This document shows, piece after piece, positions 8,698-16,977 of a DNA stretch of 64,000 nt; within the stretch, counting starts at the first letter, position 1, and the number at the start of each line of letters is the position of its first letter. The DNA comes from Pseudonocardia ammonioxydans (GTDB taxonomy: Bacteria; Actinomycetota; Actinomycetes; Mycobacteriales; Pseudonocardiaceae). The translations under genes and the position numbers were made by a program. The stretch lies in the NCBI RefSeq assembly GCF_900115005.1, contig NZ_FOUY01000028.1, positions 1 to 64,000 of the forward strand. Direction: 5' to 3'. Below the pieces are notes generated by a model. It saw only the letters and a list, made by a program, of their open reading frames with translations, ran no database searches and was not told where the DNA came from.

Positions 8698-9908
8698 GCG
8701 ACCACCCCCGCCGGGGCGAGCCGGGTGGTGGCCAGCGATGCGTGCACGGCGGCCGCGTCGCCGAGCACTCCGTCGTCGAAGCGGGCCAGCGGCGAGTGGT
8801 TCATCGGCGCTCCGTGCGGGTCGGTGCCCGCCGGGCAGGCACCCATGCCGAGGAACGCGCCGGGGATCGCGTCGAGCACCCGGGAGAAGTCCTCCGAGCC
8901 GCTGATCGGGTCGGGTGCGAGGGCGAAACGGTCCTCGCCGAGGAGCTCGGCGCAGACGCCGGCGGCGAACCCGGCCTCGTCGGCGTCGTTGACCGTGCGC
9001 GGGTACTCGTCGCGCCACTCGACCTCGGCGCGGACGCCGTGCGCGGCGGCAACGCCCGTGCACACCTCCCGGACCAGGGCCGGGAGCTGCTCGGCGTGCG
9101 TGTCGGAGAAGCTCCGCACGGTCGCGGAGAACCGCGCCGTGTCCGGGATGACGTTGCGCCGGGACCCGGCCCGCACGACGCCGACGGTCAGCACGACCGG
9201 GTCGAACATGTCGAACCGGCGGGTCACCATCGTCTGCAGCGAGGTGATCATCTCCGCGGCCGCGGAGATCGGGTCGCGGGCGGTGTGCGGGTTGGAGCCG
9301 TGCCCGCCCGCACCGTGCACGGTGACGTCGAGTGCGTGCGAGGCGGACAGGAACACCCCGGGACGGGTGGTGACGACGCCGGTCGGCATCCGATTCGCGA
9401 ACACGTGCAGCCCGTAGGCGTGGTCGGTCCGCCGCCCGGCTGCGGTCAGCACCCCCTCGTCGATCATCGCGCCCGCGCCGTCCCACCCCTCCTCGCCGGG
9501 CTGGAACATGAACACGACGTCCCCGGCGAGGTGGTCGCGGTGGGCCGAGAGCAGCTGCGCGGCACCGACCAGGGCCGCGGTGTGCAGGTCGTGGCCGCAG
9601 GCGTGCATCGTGCCGGTCTCGGCGGCGAAGCTCTCGCCGCTGTTCTCGGCGACCGGCAGCCCGTCCATGTCCCCGCGCAGGAGCACGACCGGACCGTCCC
9701 CGTCGCGGGCCGCGCCGCCGCGCAGCACCGCCGTCACCGACGTCGTCGCGGTGCCCTCGTGCACCTCCAGCGGCAGCCCCTGCAGGGCCGCGAGCACCCG
9801 GTCCCGGGTACGCGGGAGCTCCAGTCCCACCTCGGGTTCGCGGTGCAGGGCCCGTCGCAGGTCCACCAGATCCGGATGGAGCGCGCGGGCGTCGTCCCGA
9901 AGATCCAT
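8694..9908 (-). CDS. M20-family amidohydrolase / aminoacylase-like metallopeptidase
   Basis: The 404-residue product is a typical M20D (hippurate hydrolase, IAA-amino-acid hydrolase-like) enzyme: metal-binding HACGHDLHT, VVFMFQPGEEGWDGAGAMI with the catalytic Glu pair, the dimerization-domain stretch TVHGAGGHGSNPHTARDPI, and a C-terminal SGSEDFSRVLDAIPG with the last metal-ligand region. Such enzymes cut an N-acyl or N-aroyl amide bond of amino acids in the cytoplasm using two metal ions. ATG 9908 is preceded by GAGGGG. It is the first gene of the operon M20-MFS-FAH-MBL and lies 118 bp from the divergent Lrp-type regulator, which probably controls it. The actual acyl group is unknown. Confidence 0.88.
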   Translation of the reverse strand: MDLRDDARALHPDLVDLRRALHREPEVGLELPRTRDRVLAALQGLPLEVHEGTATTSVTAVLRGGAARDGDGPVVLLRGDMDGLPVAENSGESFAAETGTMHACGHDLHTAALVGAAQLLSAHRDHLAGDVVFMFQPGEEGWDGAGAMIDEGVLTAAGRRTDHAYGLHVFANRMPTGVVTTRPGVFLSASHALDVTVHGAGGHGSNPHTARDPISAAAEMITSLQTMVTRRFDMFDPVVLTVGVVRAGSRRNVIPDTARFSATVRSFSDTHAEQLPALVREVCTGVAAAHGVRAEVEWRDEYPRTVNDADEAGFAAGVCAELLGEDRFALAPDPISGSEDFSRVLDAIPGAFLGMGACPAGTDPHGAPMNHSPLARFDDGVLGDAAAVHASLATTRLAPAGVVA

Positions 9909-10026
9909 GCGATCCCCTCGTCTCGTCCCGGCGGGCCACGGTGCCCGCCGTGCGGCGCCGGTGAGTCTGCGCATGCGATCGTTGTCCGGACCGGAATCGA
10001 CGGATCCGATCCGGGAACGGCGGGTC
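9909..10026. promoter_or_regulatory. Divergent control region between amidohydrolase operon and Lrp/AsnC regulator
   Basis: The 118-bp gap must hold both promoters. The stretch 9983-10015 is rich in CCGG/GGATCC-type dyads (TCCGGACCGGA, CGGATCCG, GATCCGG), a plausible binding region for the Lrp-type protein, but no single consensus can be asserted by eye. Confidence 0.4.
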
Positions 10027-11055
10027 ATGGACCAAAACGTGCAGCACACCCTCTCCGAGGAGGACTTCGCGCTCGCGCACGCCCTCCAGCTGTATCCGCG
10101 CGTGAGCTGGAGCCGGCTGGCCCCGGTGCTCGACGCGGCGCCGGTCACGCTCGCCCGGCGCTGGGAGCGGCTGCGCGCGTCCGGGCACGTCTGGGTCAAC
10201 AGCTATCCGGTGGTGCGGGGTAGCGCGATGCAGGTCGCGCTGGTCGAGGTCGACTGCGCGCCCGGGCGGCTCGACGAGGTGGCCACCACACTGGAGTCGA
10301 TACCCGCGGTGATGTCGATCGAGTACGCCGCCCGCGGCCGCGACCTGCTGCTGACGGTGAACGCGCCGTCGTTCACCGAGCTGTCCGCGCTCGTCCTGGA
10401 CCGGCTCGGGCAGACCCCGGGCGTCGTCTCGACCCGTACCCACCTCGCGGCCGCCGTACACGTGGAGGGCAGCCGGTGGCGCCTCGACGCGCTCGACGGC
10501 GACCAGATCGAGGCGGTCCGGGCGCTGCGCCGCGACGACGCCGGCCCCGCCGCCGACCCGGTGGACCTGCGCAGCACGGCGTACGGCCCCATCGTGCGCG
10601 AGCTCGGTACCGACGGCCGCGCCGGGGCGGCAGAGATCGCCGCGCGGATCGGGCGCCCGGCCTCGACCGTGCGACGCCAGCTCGCAACGCTGGTCCGCTC
10701 CCGGTCGCTGGTCTTCCGCTGCGAGATCGCGCAGCTGCTCACCCGGTGGCCGATCAGCGTGGCCTGGTGGATCCGGCTGCCCACCGCCGACATCGGCGAG
10801 GCCGTGCGCCGGGTCGGCGCCGACCCCCGGGTGCGACTGTGCCTCTCGCTGACCGGCCCGGCGAACTTCCTGGTCAACGCCTGGACGCATGCACTGCCGG
10901 AGCTCGTCGGGATGCAGTCGGACATTGAGCGCGCCCTGCCGGCCGCCGAGATCGTCGACACCTCGGTGACCCTGCGGACCCGCAAGCGGATGGGGTGGCT
11001 GCTGCATCCCGACGGCCGGTGCACCGGCCGTAACGTGCCGCTGCTCGACGCGTGA
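10027..11055 (+). CDS. Double-length Lrp/AsnC-family transcriptional regulator
   Basis: The protein has 342 residues from ATG 10027, about twice the normal Lrp length. It holds two HTH-AsnC-like units: one at about 10-55 (LAHALQLYPRVSWSRLAPVL, VTLARRWERL) and one at about 190-240 (IVRELGTDGRAGAAEIAARI, ASTVRRQLATLVRSRSLVF), each followed by a ligand-binding RAM-like segment. Tandem Lrp proteins of this form are common in actinobacteria near amino-acid or amide catabolic genes. Divergent placement next to the M20-MFS-FAH-MBL operon suggests local control, with the amide substrate or released amino acid as effector. An ATG at 9974 would add an 18-residue tail without clear family similarity. 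Confidence 0.83.
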   Translation: MDQNVQHTLSEEDFALAHALQLYPRVSWSRLAPVLDAAPVTLARRWERLRASGHVWVNSYPVVRGSAMQVALVEVDCAPGRLDEVATTLESIPAVMSIEYAARGRDLLLTVNAPSFTELSALVLDRLGQTPGVVSTRTHLAAAVHVEGSRWRLDALDGDQIEAVRALRRDDAGPAADPVDLRSTAYGPIVRELGTDGRAGAAEIAARIGRPASTVRRQLATLVRSRSLVFRCEIAQLLTRWPISVAWWIRLPTADIGEAVRRVGADPRVRLCLSLTGPANFLVNAWTHALPELVGMQSDIERALPAAEIVDTSVTLRTRKRMGWLLHPDGRCTGRNVPLLDA

Positions 11056-11332
11056 CCCCGGCCGGCGCAGCGCCACCCGGCTCGGCACGACCCTTCGAAA
11101 GGCGACGGACCGATCCTCTTCGGTAGGGGAACACAGCCGTGCCGACCAAGGACGCGATGCCTTCCCTGTCACTCGAGAGCTACTCAGATCTGTTGCACGA
11201 CAGGGATTGTCCACACCGCGGGGTGGTCGGCTCCGGTGCTTTCCGCACACGCCGGGCAGCGTTCAAGTCGGTGGAGGCCCCGCGACCACGGTGATAGACC
11301 CGGCCGACCGAGCCGACACGAGGGGGACGAAC
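11056..11332. other. Intergenic region upstream of the lipase
   Basis: No supported gene. A dyad around TTCGAA (about 11094) and an AT-richer stretch near 11180-11200 are visible; the lipase promoter must lie here but no convincing -35/-10 pair can be assigned. Confidence 0.4.
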
Positions 11333-12016
11333 GTGGCCCGACGCGGCACGAGGATCATCGGTGGACTGGTGGCAGCCGGCGCGGCCGTGATGGCCGCCGC
11401 GGTGACCGGTACCGGTCCGGCCGCAGCCGCCGCGGCTCCGATCGCCGGGCAACCGGTCGTCCTGGTACACGGCTGGGGCGGCTCGACCGACGACGTCGCG
11501 GTCCTGGCCGACCGGCTGCGGGCAGAAGGACATCCGGCCTACCCGGTCGTCCTGCCCGGGCAGGAGAACGTCGCGAACGCCGAGGCCATCGCGACGACCG
11601 TGGAGCGGGCCCGCTCCGAGCACGTCGGTGCGCAGGTCGGGATCATCGGGCACAGCATGGGCGGGCTCTCCGCCCGCTACTATCTGCAGGAGCTCGGCGG
11701 CGCCGAGCACGTCGGGCAGTACGTGTCGATGGGGACCGCACATCTCGGTTACCAGCCCGCGTGCAACCTCCCGCCCGATCTCGGCGGGCAGATGTGCCCG
11801 GACAGCGCGTTCATGGCCGAGCTCGGCGAGGGCGACCCGACCCCGGGCGACGTCCATTACACGACGCTGACCAGCTCGCTCGACGACACCCGGGACCAGC
11901 GGCTCGACGGCGCGCAGTGCCACACCGAGATCCCCGGCGTCCCGCACGACGAGGAACCCCGCAACGACGCGTTCGTCGACGCCGCGCTCACCTCGCTCAC
12001 CGGGGCCTGCCCGTGA
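11333..12016 (+). CDS. Secreted class-2 (EstA/LipA-like) lipase/esterase
   Basis: From GTG 11333, which follows GAGGGGG, the product has 227 residues. Residues 1-35 form a Sec signal: basic VARRGTR, a hydrophobic core and an Ala-rich cleavage zone. The mature part is an alpha/beta hydrolase of the Lipase_2 type with VVLVHGWGGS (oxyanion region), the nucleophile elbow GHSMG (Ser108) and a late HDEEPRNDAF containing a candidate catalytic His. Four Cys in the mature part can form disulfides, as expected outside the cell. It stands alone, with a 277-bp upstream gap after the regulator gene. Longer starts from 11207 would put an unlikely polar tail before the signal. Confidence 0.85.
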   Translation: MARRGTRIIGGLVAAGAAVMAAAVTGTGPAAAAAAPIAGQPVVLVHGWGGSTDDVAVLADRLRAEGHPAYPVVLPGQENVANAEAIATTVERARSEHVGAQVGIIGHSMGGLSARYYLQELGGAEHVGQYVSMGTAHLGYQPACNLPPDLGGQMCPDSAFMAELGEGDPTPGDVHYTTLTSSLDDTRDQRLDGAQCHTEIPGVPHDEEPRNDAFVDAALTSLTGACP

Positions 12017-12062
12017 GCGGCGTGAACCGGCGGGCGAACGGCCCGGAGAACGGAGCCCCCGC

Positions 12063-12485
12063 ATGTCCTTCGTCATGAGCCCGGAGGAGCGCGCGGCGTT
12101 CCTCTCCGAGGTGCACGTCGGCGTACTCGCCGTGGAGCGCGCCGGACGCGCTCCGCTCGCGGTTCCGATCTGGTACGGCTACCGGCACGACGAGATCCGG
12201 ATCTGGATGGAACGCGACTCGGTCAAGGACAGGGCGATCCGTGCCGCCGGACGCTTCAGCTTCACCGTGCAGACCGAGACGCCCCCGTACCGGTACGTGA
12301 CCGCCGAAGGCCCGGTCGTCGCGGCCGACGGTCCGCCCAGCCGCGAGGAGGCCGAGTCCATCGCGGGCCGCTACCTACCGGCGTCCCAGGTGGCGTCGTA
12401 CGTGGATACGGCACTGCACGACCGGACGGTCCTGGTCCGGATGCGACCCGCCCGCTGGCTCAGCAACGACCACGGCAAAGGGTGA
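12063..12485 (+). CDS. Pyridoxamine 5'-phosphate oxidase-fold (PPOX) flavin/F420-binding protein
   Basis: The 140-residue protein is a small split beta-barrel: LSEVHVGVLAVERAG at the N terminus, LAVPIWYGYRHDEIRIWM, FSFTVQTETPPYRYVTAEG and VLVRMRPARWLSNDH at the end. PPOX-fold proteins of this size bind FMN or F420 and act on diverse substrates; many actinobacterial ones are F420-dependent reductases, but this cannot be decided here. The frame has two near starts, ATG 12063 and ATG 12075; the first has AACGGAG upstream. It follows the lipase by 46 bp on the same strand and ends 3 bp from the convergent oxidase gene of the biosynthetic operon, with which it has no visible link. Confidence 0.75.
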   Translation: MSFVMSPEERAAFLSEVHVGVLAVERAGRAPLAVPIWYGYRHDEIRIWMERDSVKDRAIRAAGRFSFTVQTETPPYRYVTAEGPVVAADGPPSREEAESIAGRYLPASQVASYVDTALHDRTVLVRMRPARWLSNDHGKG

Positions 12486-12488
12486 CCG

Positions 12489-13607
12489 TCAGCCGGCGAC
12501 CGGGACCGCTGCGCCGAAGGCCCCGGTACGGGCTCGCCCGGTCCGGACGAGGTCCGCGACGATCTCCCCCACCGCGGGCGCGTACTTGAACCCCTGTCCG
12601 GAGAAGCCGCCGACGGCGACGACGCGCGGCGCGGCAGCGGTCAGCGTGACGATCCCGCGCCGGCCGGGCGCATATCCCTCCACATAGGATTCGATGCGGT
12701 CCGGACGGGACCGCAGCCCGCGGACCCGCCGGGCGACCCCGGGCACCCACGGCCGCGCGTACCCCGGTTCGACGAACGGGTGGTGGTCGTCCACGCCCGC
12801 GGTGCCGGGTTGCGGCCGCTGCGCGTTGATCTTGACGGTGGCGCCGTCCACGGTCGGGAAGAAGCTGAAGACCGGCCCGCCGGTGACCACGCCCGGCGGA
12901 AACCCCGTTGGCCGGAACCGCTCCGGTTCGTCCACCGCGAACCAGCTGAGCACCACCCGGCGCTGCTCGATCCCGGACGCGTCCGGTAGCAGCGTGGCGC
13001 GATGACCGGTGGCGAGGACGACGGCGTCGGCGACGATCTCACCGTCCCCGGTCCGCAACACCAGGCGCCCGCGCCGGTGGACGACGCCGAGCACGGTGAC
13101 GCCCTGACGTACCTGTGCCCCCGCGTCCCGGGCGGCGCCGGCCAGCGCCCGGGTCGCCCGGGCCGCGTCGAGCAGCCCGCCCCGCGGGTCGAACACCGCC
13201 CGGTCGTCGGGGCGGACACGCAGGCCGGGCCAGCGCTCGGCCGCGGCGTCCGGCCCGAGGACCTCGGTCCGGCCCGGGACCGCGGCACCGTCCAGTCGCG
13301 CGTCCCCCGCCGGTCCGAGGGTCAGTGCGCCGCACGGGGTGAACGCACCGGCGTCGGCGTCGGTCCAGAGCTCGCGGCTGCGGTCGAGCAGCCTGTGGTA
13401 CTCCGGGCCGTCACCGACGGCGGTCCGGAAGATCCGCGTCTCGCCACCGCCGGACGCACCGTCGGGGTGCCCGACCCGGCCGGCCTCCAGCCCGACGCAG
13501 TCCACCCCGGCCCGCGCCAGCGCCAGCAACGCGGCCCCGCCGAGCACCCCGAGCCCGACGACGGCGCACCGGACCCGCTCGGTGGACGTCGCTGGGCCGG
13601 GGATCAT
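12489..13607 (-). CDS. SolA/MSOX-like FAD-dependent amine/amino acid oxidase (operon gene 7)
   Basis: The 372-residue product has a DAO-type FAD fold: AVVGLGVLGGAALLALARAG for the ADP part, GLEAGRVGHPDGASGGGETR, and the C-terminal GGFSGQGFKYAPAVGEI typical of sarcosine oxidase and N-methyltryptophan oxidase. In those enzymes a Cys in a CxYT-type segment binds FAD covalently; here the matching region reads ESYVEGYAP, with no Cys, so FAD is probably held without a covalent bond. Its ATG overlaps the stop of the Wzz-like gene by four bases, which makes it the last gene of the Dap operon. It may oxidize an amine of the Dap-derived product or a precursor (inference). Confidence 0.82.
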   Translation of the reverse strand: MIPGPATSTERVRCAVVGLGVLGGAALLALARAGVDCVGLEAGRVGHPDGASGGGETRIFRTAVGDGPEYHRLLDRSRELWTDADAGAFTPCGALTLGPAGDARLDGAAVPGRTEVLGPDAAAERWPGLRVRPDDRAVFDPRGGLLDAARATRALAGAARDAGAQVRQGVTVLGVVHRRGRLVLRTGDGEIVADAVVLATGHRATLLPDASGIEQRRVVLSWFAVDEPERFRPTGFPPGVVTGGPVFSFFPTVDGATVKINAQRPQPGTAGVDDHHPFVEPGYARPWVPGVARRVRGLRSRPDRIESYVEGYAPGRRGIVTLTAAAPRVVAVGGFSGQGFKYAPAVGEIVADLVRTGRARTGAFGAAVPVAG

Positions 13608-15904
13608 GCCACCGACCGGACCCGGGCATCGGCCGGCAGCGGCACCCGTGCCGGGTCCCGGGGCAGCTTCCCGGTCCACACCAGACACAGCACCGGCGGT
13701 GCCCCGACGGCTCGCAGGGCCGCGGCCAGGTTCGACACGTCCTCGGGCCGGGTGCCCGCCGTCTGGACGGCGAGCACGGTCGGGCCGCCGTCGCGCAGCG
13801 CGCACAGGTCCTCGTGCAGTACCCGGGGCGTCCGCAGCGCACGGATCACGGGGACACCGTCCTCCGGCACGACCGGTTCCGCGCCCGGGGTGAGGTCGAC
13901 GTAGGCACGCTCGTCCCCGGTCAGCGTGGCCGCCTTGACCAGCTCCCCGGCGACGTCGCAGGCCGGTTCCCCGGTGAGCTGCACGACGGTCACCACCTCG
14001 ATCCCCCGCAGCGTCGCCCGGTAGGCGTCGGCGAGCACCGGCACCGCGTCGGGGGCGTGACCGGGGGCGAGGACCGGCACGTCCAGCTCCTCGCGCAGCG
14101 CGCCGACCGGGTCGGCCTCGGGCAGCAGCCCGCGGGCCCGGCGCCTCGCCGGGACACCGACACCGACCACCAGCAGGACGGCGAGCGCACCCAGCACCGC
14201 GGCGCCGGTGGCCCACACCGCGGTCGGCACCTCGGGGGTGACGACCGGTTCCGGCCCGGGCACGACGACGGTGGCCTGGCCGGTGCGTTCGGCCAGCGTC
14301 CGGCCGAGCTGCTCGGTGACCGGATCGGCGCCGGTCGTGTCCGAGCGGGTGCCGGACGCACCGTCGGCGAGCGTGCTGCGGTCCAGCTCGGCCCGCAGCG
14401 GGTCGGTCCCGGCAGCAGTGACCGCGGCGTCGAGGGCGGCGATGCGTTCACGCAGCGCGGCGACGGCGTCGGTGGCCACCGCCGTGGCGGACGCCGCATC
14501 GGCCCCGCTGACCTGCACCTCGACCGCACCGGGCGCGGGCGAGCCGACCGCCACCCGGGACGAGATCTCCGCCGGCGTGCTCCCGGACAGTGCAGCGGTG
14601 CGCTCGGTGAACGCCGTCGTGGACGCCGCGGCGAGCGCGCGCGCCGTGGCGGGCGCGGGGTCGGCGGTGCCGACCGAGGCGACCTGGAGCGAGGTGGTCG
14701 CGACGACCCCCGGCGGGAACAGCAGCGCGAGACCGGTGGCGACGCCGGCGGCGAGCAGTGCGAGCAGGAGCGTCGGACGACGGCGGCGCCGGAACGCCGC
14801 CCGGACCTCGCGCCACGGGCCGTTGCGGGCCGGGCGCGGTGCACGCCGGGTGATCGGAATTGGTGCCGCGGCGTGCGCGGCACCGACGGTTCCCGCCGGG
14901 ACCGGGAAGGGCGTTCCGCGGAACGCGGAGCCGTCGATGCCGGACGGTGCGCGGGCCGGCGCGACACCGACGGCGCTCGCCGCTCGGGCCTGCTGCGGGC
15001 CCGGGACCCGGGTTCCCCGCGCGACGGCCGGATCGGACGCGGTGTGCGCCGGTGTCGCGGTGGCCGGCACGTCGCCGCGGGGCGCCGCAGCACCGTGCGG
15101 CCCGGCGTCGTTGCGGCCCGACGGCGTGGGGACCCGCGGTGCGCGCGCCCGTCCGTCACCGGCCGGGGTGCCGTTCCGCTCCGGCGGTGGGGTGTCCGCC
15201 CGCTCGGGCGGTGGGGTGTCCGCCCGCTCGGCCGCCGGACGGGTACCGGCCGGTCGTGGTGTCGCCGGACGCGGCGGGGTCGGCGATCGGGACGGGGTCG
15301 GCGATCGTGGCGAGGTGGAGCCACTCGGGTGAGGCGGGCTCTCGTGCGTCGACCGCTCGCGCCCGGAGCGCTCCGTGCCCGTCGATTCCGCCGATTCCGC
15401 AGCTGCACGCCCGTGGCCCGGCTGCTCCGCGTCCACCGGGACGCCGACCCGGTGGCCGCGGGGCGGGCGGTCCGTGTCGGCCGGTGCGCCGGGCGGACGC
15501 GGGGGCCGCGGCACCATCGGCACCGGCCGGGCACGCGGCGCCCGTGCCGAGGTCCCGTCCCCGCCGGGCGGCGGGCCCGTGTCCGGAGGCGAGGTCCGGG
15601 CCGCGCCGTTCCCCGACGTGGACGGCCGTCGCGGCGGTGCCGGGATCCGTGGCGCCGGGCGGCGTGGCCGGGCCGCGCCGTCGTTCTCCGCGCCCGTGGC
15701 GGGCGCGGTACCCCCGGCCGGGCCGGCCCGGTCCGGCTCGGCGCCGGGAGACGACGGGCGCGGGAACGGGCTCGGCCGCGGGTGGTCCCGCGACACGGGC
15801 GGCGGCTCGGCCCCGGGGGCGCCGGCACCCGGCTCCCCGGCATCCGATGCCTCCCGCGCCGGCGGGCGTGGCGGCACCAGCGGGGCCCGGACGACCCGCC
15901 CCAT
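13604..15904 (-). CDS. Wzz-like two-TM membrane protein with long Pro-rich N terminus (operon gene 6)
   Basis: The protein has 766 residues. Residues 1 to about 340 are disordered, rich in Pro, Ala, Arg and Gly. Two membrane helices follow: about 370-392 (LLLALLAAGVATGLALLF) and about 555-580 (WATGAAVLGALAVLLVVGVG), enclosing about 160 extracytoplasmic residues with an Ala-rich, probably helical core. This is the outline of Wzz/chain-length-determinant polysaccharide co-polymerases. The C-terminal part (about 580-766) looks like the start of a BY-kinase or MinD-like ATPase fold (VVTVVQLTGEPACDVAGELV, DERAYVDLTPG) but has no Walker A lysine loop. The start overlaps the sbnA stop as TGATG. In this operon a role in chain length, anchoring or export of the peptide polymer is conceivable; that is inference. 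Confidence 0.65.
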   Translation of the reverse strand: MGRVVRAPLVPPRPPAREASDAGEPGAGAPGAEPPPVSRDHPRPSPFPRPSSPGAEPDRAGPAGGTAPATGAENDGAARPRRPAPRIPAPPRRPSTSGNGAARTSPPDTGPPPGGDGTSARAPRARPVPMVPRPPRPPGAPADTDRPPRGHRVGVPVDAEQPGHGRAAAESAESTGTERSGRERSTHESPPHPSGSTSPRSPTPSRSPTPPRPATPRPAGTRPAAERADTPPPERADTPPPERNGTPAGDGRARAPRVPTPSGRNDAGPHGAAAPRGDVPATATPAHTASDPAVARGTRVPGPQQARAASAVGVAPARAPSGIDGSAFRGTPFPVPAGTVGAAHAAAPIPITRRAPRPARNGPWREVRAAFRRRRRPTLLLALLAAGVATGLALLFPPGVVATTSLQVASVGTADPAPATARALAAASTTAFTERTAALSGSTPAEISSRVAVGSPAPGAVEVQVSGADAASATAVATDAVAALRERIAALDAAVTAAGTDPLRAELDRSTLADGASGTRSDTTGADPVTEQLGRTLAERTGQATVVVPGPEPVVTPEVPTAVWATGAAVLGALAVLLVVGVGVPARRRARGLLPEADPVGALREELDVPVLAPGHAPDAVPVLADAYRATLRGIEVVTVVQLTGEPACDVAGELVKAATLTGDERAYVDLTPGAEPVVPEDGVPVIRALRTPRVLHEDLCALRDGGPTVLAVQTAGTRPEDVSNLAAALRAVGAPPVLCLVWTGKLPRDPARVPLPADARVRSVA

Positions 15905-16953
15905 CAGAGACTCCGCGCCGGCAACGGACCCTCGACCACCGGGATGTCGAGCGCGGGCAGCGGCTCCGCCGAGCGCGGGTCGGGCACGCCGTTCCCCGCT
16001 CCGGCCGCGACCGCGTCACCGAAGTGCTCGCGCAGCCAGGACGGCCGGTACACGGTGTCCACGTATCGTTCCCCCAGGTCCGGGGCCAGGGCGACGGCGG
16101 TCGTCGTCTCGTCCCCGTGCCGCCCGAGCCAGGCCAGCGCCCCCGCCACGACGGTCCCGGTGGACCCGCCGAACAGGAACCCGCGCCGCGCCAGCAGGTG
16201 GCAGATCTCGAGGGTGTCCGGCTCCGCGACGTGCACGACGTCGTCCACGTAGGACTCGTCCAGGAGGGCCGGACGGACGCTGGTGCCCAGGCCGGGGATC
16301 ATCCGCGGTGTCGGACGCTGTCCGAAGGTGACCGAGCCGACCGAGTCCACCGCCACCACCCGCACCCGTCGCGGGCGGGCGTGGAAGTAGCGGGCGCAGC
16401 CCATCAGCGTCCCGGTCGTCCCGGCGCCGACGAACAGCACGTCGAGCTGTGGGAACGCCGCCTCGATCTCCGGGCCGGTGCTGGTCACGTGCGCGCCCCA
16501 GTTGTCCGGGTTCGCGTACTGGTTGAGCCAGACGTAACGCTCGTCGGACTCGACCAGCGACTCGACCAGGGCGATCCGGGTGGCGAGGTAGCCGCCGGCC
16601 GCGTCGGGGACGTCGACCACGCGGACCTCGGCCCCCAGCGCCTCCATCATGCGGTGGGTCGTGGGGTTGCACCGCGGGTCGGTGACGCACACGAACCGGT
16701 AGCCCCGGCTCGCGGCGATCACGGCGAGGGCGACACCGAGGTTCCCGGACGACGACTCGACCAGCACCGATCCGGGGCGCAGCCGGCCGGAGCGCTCGGC
16801 CTCGGCGACCATGCCGAGCGCGGCCTTGAGCTTGACCGAGCCGGCGAAGTTGAAGCCCTCGCACTTGAGGTAGAGCGACCGGTCGACGGTGCCGGCCAGG
16901 TCGACGTAGAGGTCGTCGGTGTTGAACTGTTCGGGGGTGGAGATGACGGTCAT
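15904..16953 (-). CDS. sbnA: SbnA-like N-(2-amino-2-carboxyethyl)-L-glutamate synthase (operon gene 5)
   Basis: A 349-residue fold-type II PLP enzyme. Seen: NFAGSVKLKAA, with the PLP-binding Lys, SSSGNLGVALAVIAASRG for the substrate loop, VFVGAGTTGTLMGCARYF for PLP phosphate and FLFGGSTGTVVAGAL near the C terminus. These match SbnA more than ordinary cysteine synthase. Known for the family: in staphyloferrin B biosynthesis SbnA joins O-phospho-L-serine with L-glutamate to ACEGA, which SbnB then oxidizes to L-2,3-diaminopropionate. The SbnB homologue is 24 bp upstream, which makes the assignment strong. GGAGG stands six nt before ATG 16953. Confidence 0.9.
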   Translation of the reverse strand: MTVISTPEQFNTDDLYVDLAGTVDRSLYLKCEGFNFAGSVKLKAALGMVAEAERSGRLRPGSVLVESSSGNLGVALAVIAASRGYRFVCVTDPRCNPTTHRMMEALGAEVRVVDVPDAAGGYLATRIALVESLVESDERYVWLNQYANPDNWGAHVTSTGPEIEAAFPQLDVLFVGAGTTGTLMGCARYFHARPRRVRVVAVDSVGSVTFGQRPTPRMIPGLGTSVRPALLDESYVDDVVHVAEPDTLEICHLLARRGFLFGGSTGTVVAGALAWLGRHGDETTTAVALAPDLGERYVDTVYRPSWLREHFGDAVAAGAGNGVPDPRSAEPLPALDIPVVEGPLPARSL

Positions 16954-16977
16954 CGTTGACCTCCAGGGCCGGTGAGC

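Noticed and set aside
8698..11250. A minus-strand frame in phase with the MHS transporter gene that runs on upstream to 11250
   Set aside because: The part upstream of 8697 is antisense or out of phase with the M20 and Lrp genes; the transporter start at 8697 with a four-base overlap explains the gene fully.
12063..12485. The PPOX-fold gene as part of the Dap biosynthetic operon
   Set aside because: It is on the opposite strand, convergent, and follows the lipase gene; nothing ties it to Dap.
13604..14160. Functional BY-kinase ATPase at the C terminus of the Wzz-like protein
   Set aside because: No Walker A glycine-lysine loop or Tyr-rich tail is visible; only the general fold is suggested.
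15000..15900. Extra genes in the Pro-rich 5' part of the Wzz-like gene (long frames on both strands)
   Set aside because: All alternative frames are Arg/Pro/Gly-rich; the minus-strand frame is coupled at both ends to neighbouring operon genes.
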